Below are positions 13,952-23,637 of a stretch of DNA of 24,416 nucleotides, piece by piece. The notes beneath the pieces are model-generated. The model did not search any database. It saw only the letters and a list, made by a program, of their open reading frames with translations, and was not told the origin of the DNA. The DNA is from Candidatus Neomicrothrix sp. UBA2974. GTDB taxonomy: Bacteria; Actinomycetota; Acidimicrobiia; Acidimicrobiales; MedAcidi-G1. Positions within the stretch are counted from its first letter, which is position 1. Each line of letters starts with the position of its first letter. The translations under genes were made by a program, and so were the position numbers. The stretch covers positions 135,082 to 159,497 of the forward strand of contig DEAU01000014.1 in the NCBI GenBank assembly GCA_002348705.1. Reading direction: 5' to 3'.

Positions 13952-14796
13952 CGATCGATGTCGCGGTGTGCCACCACTGGATCGAATCCGCGCCCCCTCA
14001 ACATTTCGGCGACAGTCTCAGCGACAACGACTGATCGGTGGCGACCGCCGGTGCAACCAAGGGCCACCGAAAGGTACGACTTGCCCTCTGACACATAGGC
14101 GGGTAGCAGCATGGCCAATAGATCTTCCAGTTGGTCAAGGAATTCTTGGGTAACTTCGTGGCCAAGCACATGCTCTCTAACAGGACCGTCGGTTCCAGTC
14201 AGTGGGCGAAGGTCGGGAATCCAGTGCGGGTTGGGCAGGAAGCGGCAGTCAAAAACCAGGTCAGCATCCCGGGGAAGTCCATGTTTGTAACCGAACGAGG
14301 TGATCGTCGTTCGCATCGGCCGATCATCCGCTTCGCCATATAGGCCGGCTACTCGGTCACGAAGATCATGAACGCTGAGATCTGAGGTATCGAGAACAAG
14401 ATCGGCCACAGCCTTGACTGGTTCCATAAGAAGACGCTCCGCCTTGATGGCATCGGCTAGCCCAACGTCCGCCTGCGAGGGATGCGGACGCCGACTCGAT
14501 TCGTAGCGGCGAACCAGAGTTTCGGTCGAACAGTCAAGGAACACCACCCTCAGACGCTCTCCGACCGTCCGAAGTTCGGACAACGCCTGAAGGTTCTCGC
14601 CTCCGACCACATCCGCTGGGAGGGCAAAAGCCACGCGGTCCCAAGGCGAGGCTGGGCCAACGGCTAGATCAGCCACTTTGGCAGCGATGTCAGGGGGCAG
14701 GCGGTCGATAACGAACCATCCGAGATCTTCAAGATCCTTGGCGAACTCGCTACGACCGGCCCCCGACAGCCCGGTGATAACCAGGAGATCGCTCAT
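13948..14796 (-). CDS. rapZ: RNase adapter protein RapZ (P-loop nucleotide-binding)
   Basis: 282 residues, normal length. Walker A is GLSGAGRS (9-16), followed by GWFVIDRLPP, the VFLDCSTETLVRRY segment and the C-terminal LGCTGGRHRSV motif shared by all RapZ/YvcJ proteins. In E. coli RapZ senses glucosamine-6-phosphate and directs small-RNA decay; in actinobacteria the role is less clear but it travels with yvcK and whiA. ATG at 14796 lacks a good ribosome site. It follows the methyltransferase stop by 33 nt on the same strand and overlaps yvcK, so the three are likely co-transcribed. Confidence 0.94.
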   Translation of the reverse strand: MSDLLVITGLSGAGRSEFAKDLEDLGWFVIDRLPPDIAAKVADLAVGPASPWDRVAFALPADVVGGENLQALSELRTVGERLRVVFLDCSTETLVRRYESSRRPHPSQADVGLADAIKAERLLMEPVKAVADLVLDTSDLSVHDLRDRVAGLYGEADDRPMRTTITSFGYKHGLPRDADLVFDCRFLPNPHWIPDLRPLTGTDGPVREHVLGHEVTQEFLDQLEDLLAMLLPAYVSEGKSYLSVALGCTGGRHRSVVVAETVAEMLRGRGFDPVVAHRDIDR

Positions 14797-14829
14797 GACT
14801 CATGATGCTAGACGGGTCGGTTGAGTCTC

Positions 14830-15567
14830 TCATCGACGCACTCGCTCTGCGACCAGAACTAGGAGTCTAGGAATTGTTGCAGCGTCCCTATAGGACGCCG
14901 CCCTAGCCAGAAAACCCTGCGGAGGGCGGGGCTCGTACATGCGACGAAGCACCAAGCCATAATCGGCCATGGCATTCACGTAGCGACTCACAGGCCGGTG
15001 GACAAACGGCAAAAAGACACCACGATCAACCTCTTCAGATTCAATGGACTCAAGTAGGTAGGGGCCGATCCTCCAATACTGTTCCGGCGGATCTATCAGG
15101 TGATCGTCTATCCAGCCGCTGCCAGGGGTCTGAATAAGTGGGTGATTGAGGAAGAAGGCGAATCGACCACCGTCTTTGAGCACCCTCGCTGTCTCCGCGA
15201 TCGCCTCATCTAGGGCCTCGATGTGCTCGAAGACGAGGCAAGCTAGCGCTGCATCGAAGGTCTCATCGTCAAACGGGAGGCCAACGGCTAGCGATCTGAG
15301 ATAAAGGGGGCCACCACCGCGTCTGACCGCCTCATTGACCTGGGCTGGTGTTGGATCGGCACCCACCACTGTCCGACCCGACGTGCTGGCAAGCCGTCGC
15401 GCAACCTGTCCTTCCCCACATCCAATGTCGAGGATCCTTCGGTATCCGCTGAGCAAGTCCTCGGCAAGGGGAAGGATCTGCTCCTCGTACTCAGGATCAG
15501 CTCCGCCGGTAAAGCAGTCTTGCCACCAAGTCGAATGTTGTTCCCACGGGTCGCCAATGTCATTCAT
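14830..15567 (-). CDS. class I SAM-dependent methyltransferase
   Basis: 245 residues of the Methyltransf_11 type. S-adenosylmethionine-binding motif I is ILDIGCGEGQVA (45-56), with acidic Asp71 in VVGADPT at the end of the second strand; then LPFDDETFDAALACLVFEH (motifs II/III) and ARVLKDGGRFAFFLNHPL. The acceptor is unknown. The N-terminus (DPWEQHSTWWQDCFTGGADPEY) is typical of a family found in actinobacteria near this locus, but I cannot assign a function. ATG at 15567 has GGGAG 10 nt upstream. It is divergent from the EamA transporter across a 96-bp spacer and runs into rapZ. Confidence 0.88.
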   Translation of the reverse strand: MNDIGDPWEQHSTWWQDCFTGGADPEYEEQILPLAEDLLSGYRRILDIGCGEGQVARRLASTSGRTVVGADPTPAQVNEAVRRGGGPLYLRSLAVGLPFDDETFDAALACLVFEHIEALDEAIAETARVLKDGGRFAFFLNHPLIQTPGSGWIDDHLIDPPEQYWRIGPYLLESIESEEVDRGVFLPFVHRPVSRYVNAMADYGLVLRRMYEPRPPQGFLARAASYRDAATIPRLLVLVAERVRR

Positions 15568-15663
15568 CGGCGAAATTCTCCCGATGAGAATGCGGGATCG
15601 AAAATGGAGTCCTCTACCTCCCTCACCTCACGAGCCTCGCACGTCGCCTCGTAGCCTTTCAGG

Positions 15664-16506
15664 ATGGCTGCTGCCCTCGCCCTGCTCTCCGCTGTCCTGT
15701 TTGGAGCAGGCGACTTTTTCGGAGGCGCCGCGTCTCGCCGAAGCCCTGTTCTTGTGGTGGTGGCCATCTCACACCTCGTCGGTTTGGTCCTGATATTGGC
15801 CGTAGCTCCCTGGATGGCCGACGAGATCACCTGGCAAGATTTCACTTACGGACTGGGCGCCGGAGTCTTTGGGATCGTAGGCATCGGCTGCTTGTACCAC
15901 GCCTTAGGACGAGGGCCTATGGCCGTTGTGGCACCGGTAACCGCTGTCAGTAATGCTGCTCTTCCAGTTCTCTGGGGCATCGGATTCGGCGAGCGGCTAT
16001 CCGGACTCCATATCGCCGGAGTGCTAATCGGTCTTGGGGCAATCGTCCTCATATCTCGCGGTTACTCCTCCATCAGTCAAGTCGGAGCGGTTACCGCAGG
16101 ACTCTTAGCCGAATGCTTGGTAGCTGGCATCGGCTTTGGTGGCTTCTTCATCATCATGGACCTGACAGCCGAGGCAACTACTCCGTGGCCACTAGTCGGC
16201 GCGCGTATCGTCTCCTCGAGCATTGCGATCCTTCTCCTGATCCGGATGCGACGTTCGATCATCCCTCGCAGCGGAGAACGACTCGGCGTGATGGTGTCTG
16301 CCGGAATCTTGGACATGGCCGGCAATCTGGCAATCCTCATGGCCGTCCACCGCGGATTGCTTAGCTTGGTCGTTGTTCTTGGGTCGCTCTACCCAGCCTC
16401 AACGGTGCTCCTGGCTCGCTATGTCCTAGGCGAAAAGATGACCAGAACCCAGGTTGTAGGACTCGTCCTGGCCCTCATCGCCGTGACCAGCATCGTCAGC
16501 GGCTAA
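15664..16506 (+). CDS. EamA/DMT-family transporter
   Basis: 280 residues, very hydrophobic, with about ten predicted membrane helices arranged as two repeats of five, as in drug/metabolite (DMT) transporters. GAGDFFGGAASRR sits early in the first repeat, and GERLSGLHIAGVLIGLGAIVLISRG closes the first half; GEKMTRTQVVGLVLALIAVTSIVSG closes the second with the same pattern, the usual EamA internal duplication. Substrates of such exporters range from amino acids to nucleobases and cannot be read from sequence. ATG at 15664 has only AGG directly ahead, so it may be leaderless. It is the only plus-strand gene in the right half and converges on uvrC with an 18-bp gap. Confidence 0.88.
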   Translation: MAAALALLSAVLFGAGDFFGGAASRRSPVLVVVAISHLVGLVLILAVAPWMADEITWQDFTYGLGAGVFGIVGIGCLYHALGRGPMAVVAPVTAVSNAALPVLWGIGFGERLSGLHIAGVLIGLGAIVLISRGYSSISQVGAVTAGLLAECLVAGIGFGGFFIIMDLTAEATTPWPLVGARIVSSSIAILLLIRMRRSIIPRSGERLGVMVSAGILDMAGNLAILMAVHRGLLSLVVVLGSLYPASTVLLARYVLGEKMTRTQVVGLVLALIAVTSIVSG

Positions 16507-16524
16507 GGACCTCAACCCTGACGA

Positions 16525-18459
16525 TCAGTCAGCCTTCTGATGGACCTTTTCATAAACTGCTCCTGCCACCGTCTCCGGCAACCAAGACAGCGACGTCAAG
16601 TCCTCGAGGCTGGCTCGCTGAACCGCCCGGACCCCACCGAAGGCCGACACCAAGCGCTTCTTTCTTGCCGGCCCTAGACCCGGGATACCGTCCAAGACCG
16701 ATCCGGTCATGCGTCTCGATCGAAGCCTTCGGTGATATCCCAAAGCAAACCGGTGCGACTCATCTCTGATCCGCTGGAGCAGATAGAGCGCCTCAGAATT
16801 CCTGGGCAGCCGGATCGGATCCGGCGAACCAGGCCGGTAGACCTCCTCGAAACGCTTGGCTAGCGACGCCACTGGAACGCGTCCAGTCAAGCCCAACTCA
16901 GTCACAACACGCTCGGCCACCCCTAGTTGGCCCGCCCCTCCGTCCACAAGCAGCAGTTGGGGTGGATAGGAAAAACGGCCTGACCGTTCCTCCGCTGGGA
17001 GTGCTTGCTCGTCTAAGAAAGCAACGAGACGGCGAGATAACACCTCAGCCATAGCGGCATAATCATCATTCCCCTCCACATCGCGGATTCGAAAGTGTCG
17101 GTAATCAGACGATTTTGGAAGGCCGTCCTCCATGACCACCATCGATCCCACGTAGTCGGTGCCTTGGAGGTGGCTCATATCAAAGCATTCGATACGAAGC
17201 GGTGCTTCGGGCAGCGCCAAAGCCTCCTGCAATTCGTTTAATGCCCGAGCCCGCGCATTGTGGTCGGATGCACGCTTGAGGCGGTGCCGAACGAACTCCT
17301 CTTCGGCGTTCCGGGTAACCGTCTCTAGCAGTGCACGCTTGTCGCCGCGCTTGGGGACCCTGATGGTCACCGGCCCCTCTCGCTCACCCGAAAGCCATTT
17401 CGAGAGCAACGGGCCATCCTCAGGCTCCTCGGGCACCAGCACTTCCCGGGGAATTCCTCGAGGTGGGTCATCACGGTAAAGGGCTGCGACGATCTCCGCC
17501 ACCACTTGGGAACGATCAAGGTCTTCGGCCCGGCCCACGACGAGGCCACGACGGCCCACCACCCGGCCTCGGCGAACAAAGAAAACTTGTGCCGCTGTCT
17601 CCAATTCGTCGCCAGCCAGACCGATTACGTCCAGATGCTCGTCCCGTGCTGCCACCATCTGCTGCTTTTCGAGCGCCGTCAGCACACTGGTCAGACGATC
17701 CCGATGGCGGGCCGCCACTTCAAATTCGAGATTCGCTGCTGCCGCCTCCATATCCGCCCGCAGTCGGGCCACAATCTCGTCCGAATCGCCTTCTAGAAAC
17801 CTGACCAAATCGGCAATGAGGGCGTCGTACCTGTCCCTCGAAACCTTTCCAACACAGGGGCCAGAGCATTTCTCAATGTGGAACAGGAGACACGGCCTTC
17901 CTTGGCGGTGGTGCTCACGAAACTTCGTGTCCGAGCACGTCCGGGCTGGAAACGTCCGTAGCAGAAGGTCAAGGGTCTCACGAATGGCACCCGCATGGCC
18001 GAAAGGACCGAAATACCGGACTCCCTTGCGGCGCTTTCCCCGAGTCACCATTGGGCGCGGCCACTCATCGGAAATGGTGAGAGCCAAGAAGGGATAGGAC
18101 TTATCGTCCTTTAAGTCGACGTTAAATCGGGGCTTATGTTCCTGGATCAGGGAGAACTCCAACATGAGCGCCTCCAGCTCATTGGAGACCTGAATCCACT
18201 CAACAGTGGCCGCCTCGTCCAACATCTGTGCCGTCCGAGTGGCAAGACGGTCTCGATGGCCGAAGTAACTATTTAGCCGGTTTCGAAGATTCTTGGCCTT
18301 GCCCACATAGAGGACGCGACCGCCAAGATCACGAAACTGATACGAGCCCGGTGCCTCAGGGACGGTTCCCACAGATGGACGCTCGACCATGTCGTCGAGC
18401 GTAGGCCCGCCGGCAGCGACCTCCCGTGTCCTAACTTCTCCCGCTTGGACACCAGCCAT
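16525..18459 (-). CDS. uvrC: excinuclease ABC subunit C
   Basis: UvrC makes both cuts around DNA damage after UvrA/UvrB loading. Visible parts in order: GIY-YIG nuclease domain (GSYQF, LYVGKAKNLRNRLNSYF), a UVR segment that contacts UvrB, the RNase H-like nuclease (ECFDMSHLQGTDYVGSM, LLVDGGAGQLGVA, ESHRFALGYHRRLR) and a C-terminal helix-hairpin-helix pair (IPGLGPARKKRLVSAFG). The first motif reads Gly-Ser-Tyr instead of the usual Gly-Ile/Val-Tyr. The start is uncertain: ATG at 18459 (used here, GGAG 3 nt upstream), GTG at 18474, or ATG at 18390, where homology begins. The gene follows uvrA by about 130 bp and faces the EamA gene. Confidence 0.95.
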   Translation of the reverse strand: MAGVQAGEVRTREVAAGGPTLDDMVERPSVGTVPEAPGSYQFRDLGGRVLYVGKAKNLRNRLNSYFGHRDRLATRTAQMLDEAATVEWIQVSNELEALMLEFSLIQEHKPRFNVDLKDDKSYPFLALTISDEWPRPMVTRGKRRKGVRYFGPFGHAGAIRETLDLLLRTFPARTCSDTKFREHHRQGRPCLLFHIEKCSGPCVGKVSRDRYDALIADLVRFLEGDSDEIVARLRADMEAAAANLEFEVAARHRDRLTSVLTALEKQQMVAARDEHLDVIGLAGDELETAAQVFFVRRGRVVGRRGLVVGRAEDLDRSQVVAEIVAALYRDDPPRGIPREVLVPEEPEDGPLLSKWLSGEREGPVTIRVPKRGDKRALLETVTRNAEEEFVRHRLKRASDHNARARALNELQEALALPEAPLRIECFDMSHLQGTDYVGSMVVMEDGLPKSSDYRHFRIRDVEGNDDYAAMAEVLSRRLVAFLDEQALPAEERSGRFSYPPQLLLVDGGAGQLGVAERVVTELGLTGRVPVASLAKRFEEVYRPGSPDPIRLPRNSEALYLLQRIRDESHRFALGYHRRLRSRRMTGSVLDGIPGLGPARKKRLVSAFGGVRAVQRASLEDLTSLSWLPETVAGAVYEKVHQKAD

Positions 18460-18592
18460 CGGCTCCAAGCGCACGATGGCCTAATGACACCCCAGCCAGA
18501 ACCAACTGGCAACCGTCACGATGAAAAGTTGAAGCCGGGGCCTATGTCCACGACCTACTAGATCTTCCGTTGCCTCGTCGCAGATCAGGGGA

Positions 18593-21460
18593 TCAGTTCA
18601 GCAGGGTCGCCAAGAAGCAACCGGTGTGGCTGCTCTTTGCGGACGCCACGTGCTCCGGAGTCCCTTCGGCCACCAGTCTCCCTCCCCCAATTCCACCTTC
18701 AGGACCCAGATCGATCAGCCAATCGGCGGTCTTCACTACGTCGAGGTTGTGCTCGATCACGATTACTGAGTTGCCTTGGTCCACGAGTCGGTTGAGCACT
18801 CCTAGGAGTTTGCGGACGTCTTCGAAATGGAGACCAGTAGTCGGCTCATCGAGGATGTAGACGGTATGGCCGGTCGGTCGCTTAGCTAGCTCGCTGGCCA
18901 ACTTGACCCGCTGGGCCTCGCCACCGGAGAGGGTGGGCGCCGACTGTCCTAGCCGGACATACCCCAGACCCACGTCTACGAGGGTCTGCATATGGCGTGT
19001 GATCGAAGGCTGGTTCTGAAAAAAATCGAGAGCCTCGTCACACGACATGTCGAGGACATCGGCAATGGTCCGCCCCTTAAATCGAATGTCGAGAGTGTCC
19101 CGGTTATAGCGCTGCCCCTTGCACACCTCGCAGGGCACGTACACGTCGGGCAAAAAGTGCATCTCGATTCTGATGGTCCCGTCACCAGAGCAGGACTCGC
19201 ACCGACCACCCTTGACATTAAAGCTGAATCGGCCGGGCTGGTAGCCACGAATCCGCGACTCTTCAGTCTTGGCGAACAGCTTTCGAACATGATCGAACAC
19301 CCCGGTGTAAGTGGCTGCGTTCGATCTTGGGGTCCGTCCGATTGGGGTCTGGTCGATGTTGATGACCTTGTCCACCGCCTCAACGCCCTCCAGGGCCGTA
19401 TACAGACCTGGCGGTGTCTTCGATCGGTACACCTTCTGCATCAGAGCCTTATGAAGGACCTCGTTGACCAAAGTGGACTTGCCTGAACCAGATACACCAG
19501 TCACCACCACTAAGCAGCCCAGTGGAAACTCGACGTCGAGATCCACCAGGTTGTTCTCCCGCGCGCCACGTACAACCAATCGTTCACCGTCAGCTGGACG
19601 ACGCACTTCGGGAACCGCTATTTCCTTGCGGCCAGACAAATACTGTGCCGTCAGGGACCGCTTTTCTTTCATCAACGCGTCAACTGATCCTGAGTGGACT
19701 ACGACGCCACCGTGTTCGCCTGCGCCGGGACCGATGTCGACGACATGGTCCGCCGCGCGGATCGTCTCCTCGTCGTGTTCGACAACAAGCACGGTATTTC
19801 CTAGGTCTCGGAGACGTTCCAAAGTTTCAATGAGCCGTCGGTTGTCACGCTGGTGTAAGCCAATTGACGGTTCATCGAGCACGTACAACACGCCGACGAG
19901 GCCACTCCCAATTTGCGACGCCAGCCGGATGCGCTGTGCTTCGCCACCTGCCAAAGTGGCTGCTGAGCGAGAAAGCGAGAGGTAATCAAGGCCCACGTCA
20001 AGCAAGAAGCTGAGTCGAGATTTAACCTCCTTGAGGACTTGCTCGGCGATCATCGACTCCCGGTCTGTCAGTTCTAGGTCTTGGAGAACTGCTGCTGTAA
20101 TGGCAATCGGCAACGCGCAGATGTCTGCCAAGGAGTGGCCGTCAACGGTTACAGCCAGCGACAACGGGTTTAGTCGGGCACCTTCGCACGCAGGGCATGG
20201 AACCTGACGCATGTAGCCCTCTACATGCTCCCGAGCTGAGTCGCTTTCTGAATCCCGATGTCGGCGGCGTAGGTAGGGGACTACTCCCTCAAAGTTGGCG
20301 GAGTAAACGCGGGTTCGTCCAAAGCGGTTGCGATAACGAACCTGCACCCGTCCTTTCAGGCCACCCTCCATAAAGGTTCGCCGGACCTTCTTCGGCAGCT
20401 TCGCCCACGGCGTTTCTAGGTCGACGCCCAGCTCTTCGGCGACAGCCTCCACAAGTCGGACGAAGTAGCGATTGTTGCCTCCTGACCACGGGGCAATGGC
20501 TCCATCACCCAAGGCCAAATCAGGGTTGGGGACCACTAAGTCCGGGTCTACCTCAAACACGGTCCCTAGTCCGTCGCAGTGCTCGCACGCCCCGTAGGGA
20601 CTGTTGAACGAGAAGTTGCGAGGGGCCAGGTCTTCGAAGGACTTTCCATCACTCGGCCGCGACAAGTGTTGGCTAAATACGATGATCTCTGACTCAACCG
20701 GTTTCCCTTCGTCGTCGACCTCCCCTTCACGGGGCACGACCTGCACTTCGGCTATCCCGTCCGCTAATGCGAGTGCGGTCTCCATCGACTCGGTAAGTCG
20801 CTGCCCGATTCCATCCTTGAGCACCAGGCGATCAACCACTACCTGGATCGTGTGCATTTCGTAGCGAGCAAGGTCGAGACCGTCGTTTTCCAGGTCAGCA
20901 AGTTCGTGTGTCTCTCCGTCCACGATTGCTCGACTAAACCCCTGTCCGGCCAAGTCCGCCAGCAGGGTGTCATAGGTGCCCTTTCTCCCTCGGACGACTG
21001 GCGCCAGGACTTGGAAGCGAGTCCCGGGCTCCATATCGAGGACGCGGTCCACAATCTGCTGAGGCGTCTGACGGACTAAGCGCTCTCCTGTTTCCGGATC
21101 GTGGGGCACCCCAATACGAGCGTAAAGGAGTCTTAGGTAGTCGTAGACCTCGGTGATCGTCCCGACTGTCGACCGGGGGTTCCGAGAGGCGCTTTTCTGG
21201 TCTATAGAGATAGCCGGTGAAAGGCCTTCGATGAAGTCGACATCCGGCTTGTCCATCTGACCGAGGAACTGTCGAGCGTAGGCCGACAGTGACTCCACAT
21301 ACCGTCGCTGTCCCTCGGCGTAGATGGTGTCGAATGCCAATGAGCTCTTACCCGATCCTGAGATCCCGGTAAAGCAGATCAGTTGGTCACGGGGCAAGTC
21401 GAGGTCGACGTCGCGGAGATTGTGCTCACGCGCTCCTTTGACGATCAAACGATCAGACAC
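18593..21460 (-). CDS. uvrA: excinuclease ABC subunit A
   Basis: 955 residues from the GTG at 21460, which matches the usual N-terminus (SDRLIVKGAREHNLRDV); longer readings would run into uvrB. UvrA is the damage-sensing ABC ATPase of nucleotide excision repair. First Walker A GISGSGKSS is at 32-40; the second, GVSGSGKSTLV, is around residue 640. ABC signatures LAGGEAQR and LSGGEAQR and Walker B YVLDEPSIGLHQ and YILDEPTTGLH are present. Zinc-finger cysteines are in CEHCDG...CPACEG and CESCSG...CEVCKG. It lies 31 nt after the uvrB stop on the same strand. Confidence 0.98.
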   Translation of the reverse strand: MSDRLIVKGAREHNLRDVDLDLPRDQLICFTGISGSGKSSLAFDTIYAEGQRRYVESLSAYARQFLGQMDKPDVDFIEGLSPAISIDQKSASRNPRSTVGTITEVYDYLRLLYARIGVPHDPETGERLVRQTPQQIVDRVLDMEPGTRFQVLAPVVRGRKGTYDTLLADLAGQGFSRAIVDGETHELADLENDGLDLARYEMHTIQVVVDRLVLKDGIGQRLTESMETALALADGIAEVQVVPREGEVDDEGKPVESEIIVFSQHLSRPSDGKSFEDLAPRNFSFNSPYGACEHCDGLGTVFEVDPDLVVPNPDLALGDGAIAPWSGGNNRYFVRLVEAVAEELGVDLETPWAKLPKKVRRTFMEGGLKGRVQVRYRNRFGRTRVYSANFEGVVPYLRRRHRDSESDSAREHVEGYMRQVPCPACEGARLNPLSLAVTVDGHSLADICALPIAITAAVLQDLELTDRESMIAEQVLKEVKSRLSFLLDVGLDYLSLSRSAATLAGGEAQRIRLASQIGSGLVGVLYVLDEPSIGLHQRDNRRLIETLERLRDLGNTVLVVEHDEETIRAADHVVDIGPGAGEHGGVVVHSGSVDALMKEKRSLTAQYLSGRKEIAVPEVRRPADGERLVVRGARENNLVDLDVEFPLGCLVVVTGVSGSGKSTLVNEVLHKALMQKVYRSKTPPGLYTALEGVEAVDKVINIDQTPIGRTPRSNAATYTGVFDHVRKLFAKTEESRIRGYQPGRFSFNVKGGRCESCSGDGTIRIEMHFLPDVYVPCEVCKGQRYNRDTLDIRFKGRTIADVLDMSCDEALDFFQNQPSITRHMQTLVDVGLGYVRLGQSAPTLSGGEAQRVKLASELAKRPTGHTVYILDEPTTGLHFEDVRKLLGVLNRLVDQGNSVIVIEHNLDVVKTADWLIDLGPEGGIGGGRLVAEGTPEHVASAKSSHTGCFLATLLN

Positions 21461-21491
21461 CCGAGCGAGCCTAGGCCCACTGGCACAGTAC

Positions 21492-23615
21492 TCAGATCGC
21501 CTCAGAAAGTTCCCGCAGTTCCCGCTCGATCTCGCGGATTTCGTCACGGAGCCGCGCCGCGTACTCAAATCGCAGGTCGGCCGCCGCCTCACCCATCTCC
21601 TCTTCTAACGTAAAGAGCAGTCGCTGGAGATCCTCTTGGCTCATTTCAGCGAAATCTTCGATGAGCCGCTCGGTTCTCCTCTTTCGACCCTTTGGAGCTG
21701 TTGCAGCCGTGTCGGGTCGAATCATGGAGAGGATGTCACTTACCGCTTTCCGAACGGTCTGTGGATCGATGCCGTGTTCGGCGTTATGTGCCTGCTGAAG
21801 GCTCCGACGCCGCTGAGTTTCTCGGATGGCGCGCTGCATCGACGATGTCACCTCATCCGCGTACATCACCACTTGCCCGTCAACGTTGCGTGCAGCGCGA
21901 CCGATGGTTTGAACTAACGAAGTTTCGCTGCGCAAGAAGCCCTCCTTGTCGGCGTCGAGGATGGCCACTAGAGACACCTCTGGCAGGTCGAGACCTTCCC
22001 GAAGAAGATTGATGCCGACCAGAACGTCGAACTCGCCCATTCGCAGATCTCGGAGAATCTCGATGCGTTGCACGGTGTCGATGTCGGAGTGCAAGTAGCG
22101 GACCCGCACTCCCTGTTCCAACAGGTAATCGGTGAGGTCCTCTGCCATCTTCTTGGTCAATGTGGTGACCAGCACCCGCTGTTCGGCCTCAACTCGACCA
22201 GCAATCATTTCCTGCAAGTCGTCGATCTGGCCGTTAGTGGGGCGAACCACGACCTCTGGATCGACGAGCCCAGTCGGCCGAACGATCTGCTCTACCACCC
22301 GACTGCTGTTTGCTAACTCCCAGTCCCCCGGCGTCGCCGATAGGAACACAACCTGTCCTACCCTGCCGACGAACTCTTCGAAGGTGAGCGGACGGTTGTC
22401 CGCCGCTGAGGGAAGACGGAAACCGTGTTCGATGAGAGTCTCCTTTCGAGAACGGTCTCCAGCATGCTGGCCATGCAGCTGCGGAACCGCTACATGCGAC
22501 TCGTCCAACACAACAAGGAAGTCGTCCGGAAAGTAATCGAGCAGGGTGTAGGGACGCTCGCCATATCTCCGTCCATCAAGGTGCATTGAGTAGTTCTCCA
22601 CCCCGTTGCAGTAGCCCAACTCGCCGAGCATCTCCAGGTCGTGCTCTGTCCGCATGCGAAGACGTTGGGCCTCGAGCAAACCCTTCCGTGATTCGAACCA
22701 CGCGAGGCGTTGAGCCAATTCTGCTTCGATGCCAGAGATAGCACGGCGAATATTTTCCGCATCCGCCATGTAGTGGGTAGCTGGAAAGACGACAAGTTCG
22801 TCGAGGCTGCGAAGGTGCTCACCGGTCAGCGGGTCGACCTCGGTAATGGACTCAACCTCATCTCCGAACAGTGAAATACGAAACGCTGTCTGTTCATAGG
22901 CAGGATGAATCTCAACGGTGTCACCTTTAACTCGGAACTTCCCGCGGCCGAGCACCATGTCATTGCGCTCATAATGCAGGTCGATTAGGCGACCGAGGGT
23001 GGCCCGGTGGTCGATCTCTTGCCCGACTTCGACAACCAAAAGCTGGCCCTCGTAGTGCTCCGGTGACCCCAGTCCGTAGATACACGACACTGAAGCGACA
23101 ACAATGGTGTCCCGACGGGTCAGCAGTGATGCGGTTGCTGAGTGGCGTAAGCGATCTATTTCGTCGTTGACCGACGAGTCCTTCTCTATAAAGGTGTCGG
23201 ACGTTGGCAGGTAAGCCTCTGGCTGGTAGTAGTCGTAGTAGGAGACGAAGTACTCCACCCGGTTCTCGGGGAAGAATTCCCGCAACTCGTTGGCCAGTTG
23301 GGCTGCCAGTGCCTTGTTTGGGGCGATCACGAGGGTGGGGCGCTGGACTTTCTCAATAGTCCAGGCGATGGTGGCACTTTTGCCGCTACCTGTGATTCCC
23401 AGCAAGGTTTGAAATCGCTCACCGCCTTCGATCCCGTCAGCCAATTCTTCGATGGCCTTTGGTTGGTCTCCGGCCGGAGAGAAAGGCGCTTCGACGCGGA
23501 AGGGTCGACCTCGCTTCGGCCCCACCTCTCCGGTTCCCACCTCGCGCATTCCGTGGTGTGCTCCCGGTTCTTCGGCCATGATGCGAGCGTAGTCACCACC
23601 CGTCATAGGACCCAT
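21492..23615 (-). CDS. uvrB: excinuclease ABC subunit B
   Basis: 707 residues if the ATG at 23615 is used; an internal ATG at 23579 is an alternative. UvrB is the damage-verifying helicase-like subunit. Motifs: Walker A GITGSGKS (73-80), beta-hairpin YYDYYQPEAYLP that clamps DNA, FIEKDSSVNDEIDRLRHSA, DESHVAVPQ (motif II), LDLPEVSLVAILDADKEG, QTIGRAARN (motif VI) and a C-terminal UVR motif ending RDEIREIERELRELSEA for UvrC binding. ATG at 23615 lies 22 nt after coaE with AGG 3 nt upstream. Confidence 0.98.
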   Translation of the reverse strand: MGPMTGGDYARIMAEEPGAHHGMREVGTGEVGPKRGRPFRVEAPFSPAGDQPKAIEELADGIEGGERFQTLLGITGSGKSATIAWTIEKVQRPTLVIAPNKALAAQLANELREFFPENRVEYFVSYYDYYQPEAYLPTSDTFIEKDSSVNDEIDRLRHSATASLLTRRDTIVVASVSCIYGLGSPEHYEGQLLVVEVGQEIDHRATLGRLIDLHYERNDMVLGRGKFRVKGDTVEIHPAYEQTAFRISLFGDEVESITEVDPLTGEHLRSLDELVVFPATHYMADAENIRRAISGIEAELAQRLAWFESRKGLLEAQRLRMRTEHDLEMLGELGYCNGVENYSMHLDGRRYGERPYTLLDYFPDDFLVVLDESHVAVPQLHGQHAGDRSRKETLIEHGFRLPSAADNRPLTFEEFVGRVGQVVFLSATPGDWELANSSRVVEQIVRPTGLVDPEVVVRPTNGQIDDLQEMIAGRVEAEQRVLVTTLTKKMAEDLTDYLLEQGVRVRYLHSDIDTVQRIEILRDLRMGEFDVLVGINLLREGLDLPEVSLVAILDADKEGFLRSETSLVQTIGRAARNVDGQVVMYADEVTSSMQRAIRETQRRRSLQQAHNAEHGIDPQTVRKAVSDILSMIRPDTAATAPKGRKRRTERLIEDFAEMSQEDLQRLLFTLEEEMGEAAADLRFEYAARLRDEIREIERELRELSEAI

Positions 23616-23637
23616 TGGCCTACTCGGAGCAACCGCG

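Noticed and set aside
16518..16532. CTGAC-GATCA-GTCAG hairpin between EamA and uvrC as a terminator
   Set aside because: Only 5 bp, overlaps the uvrC stop and has no T-run on either strand.
21461..21592. 44-residue N-terminal extension of UvrA
   Set aside because: It would overlap the end of uvrB, does not resemble UvrA N-termini, and the GTG at 21460 gives the usual start.
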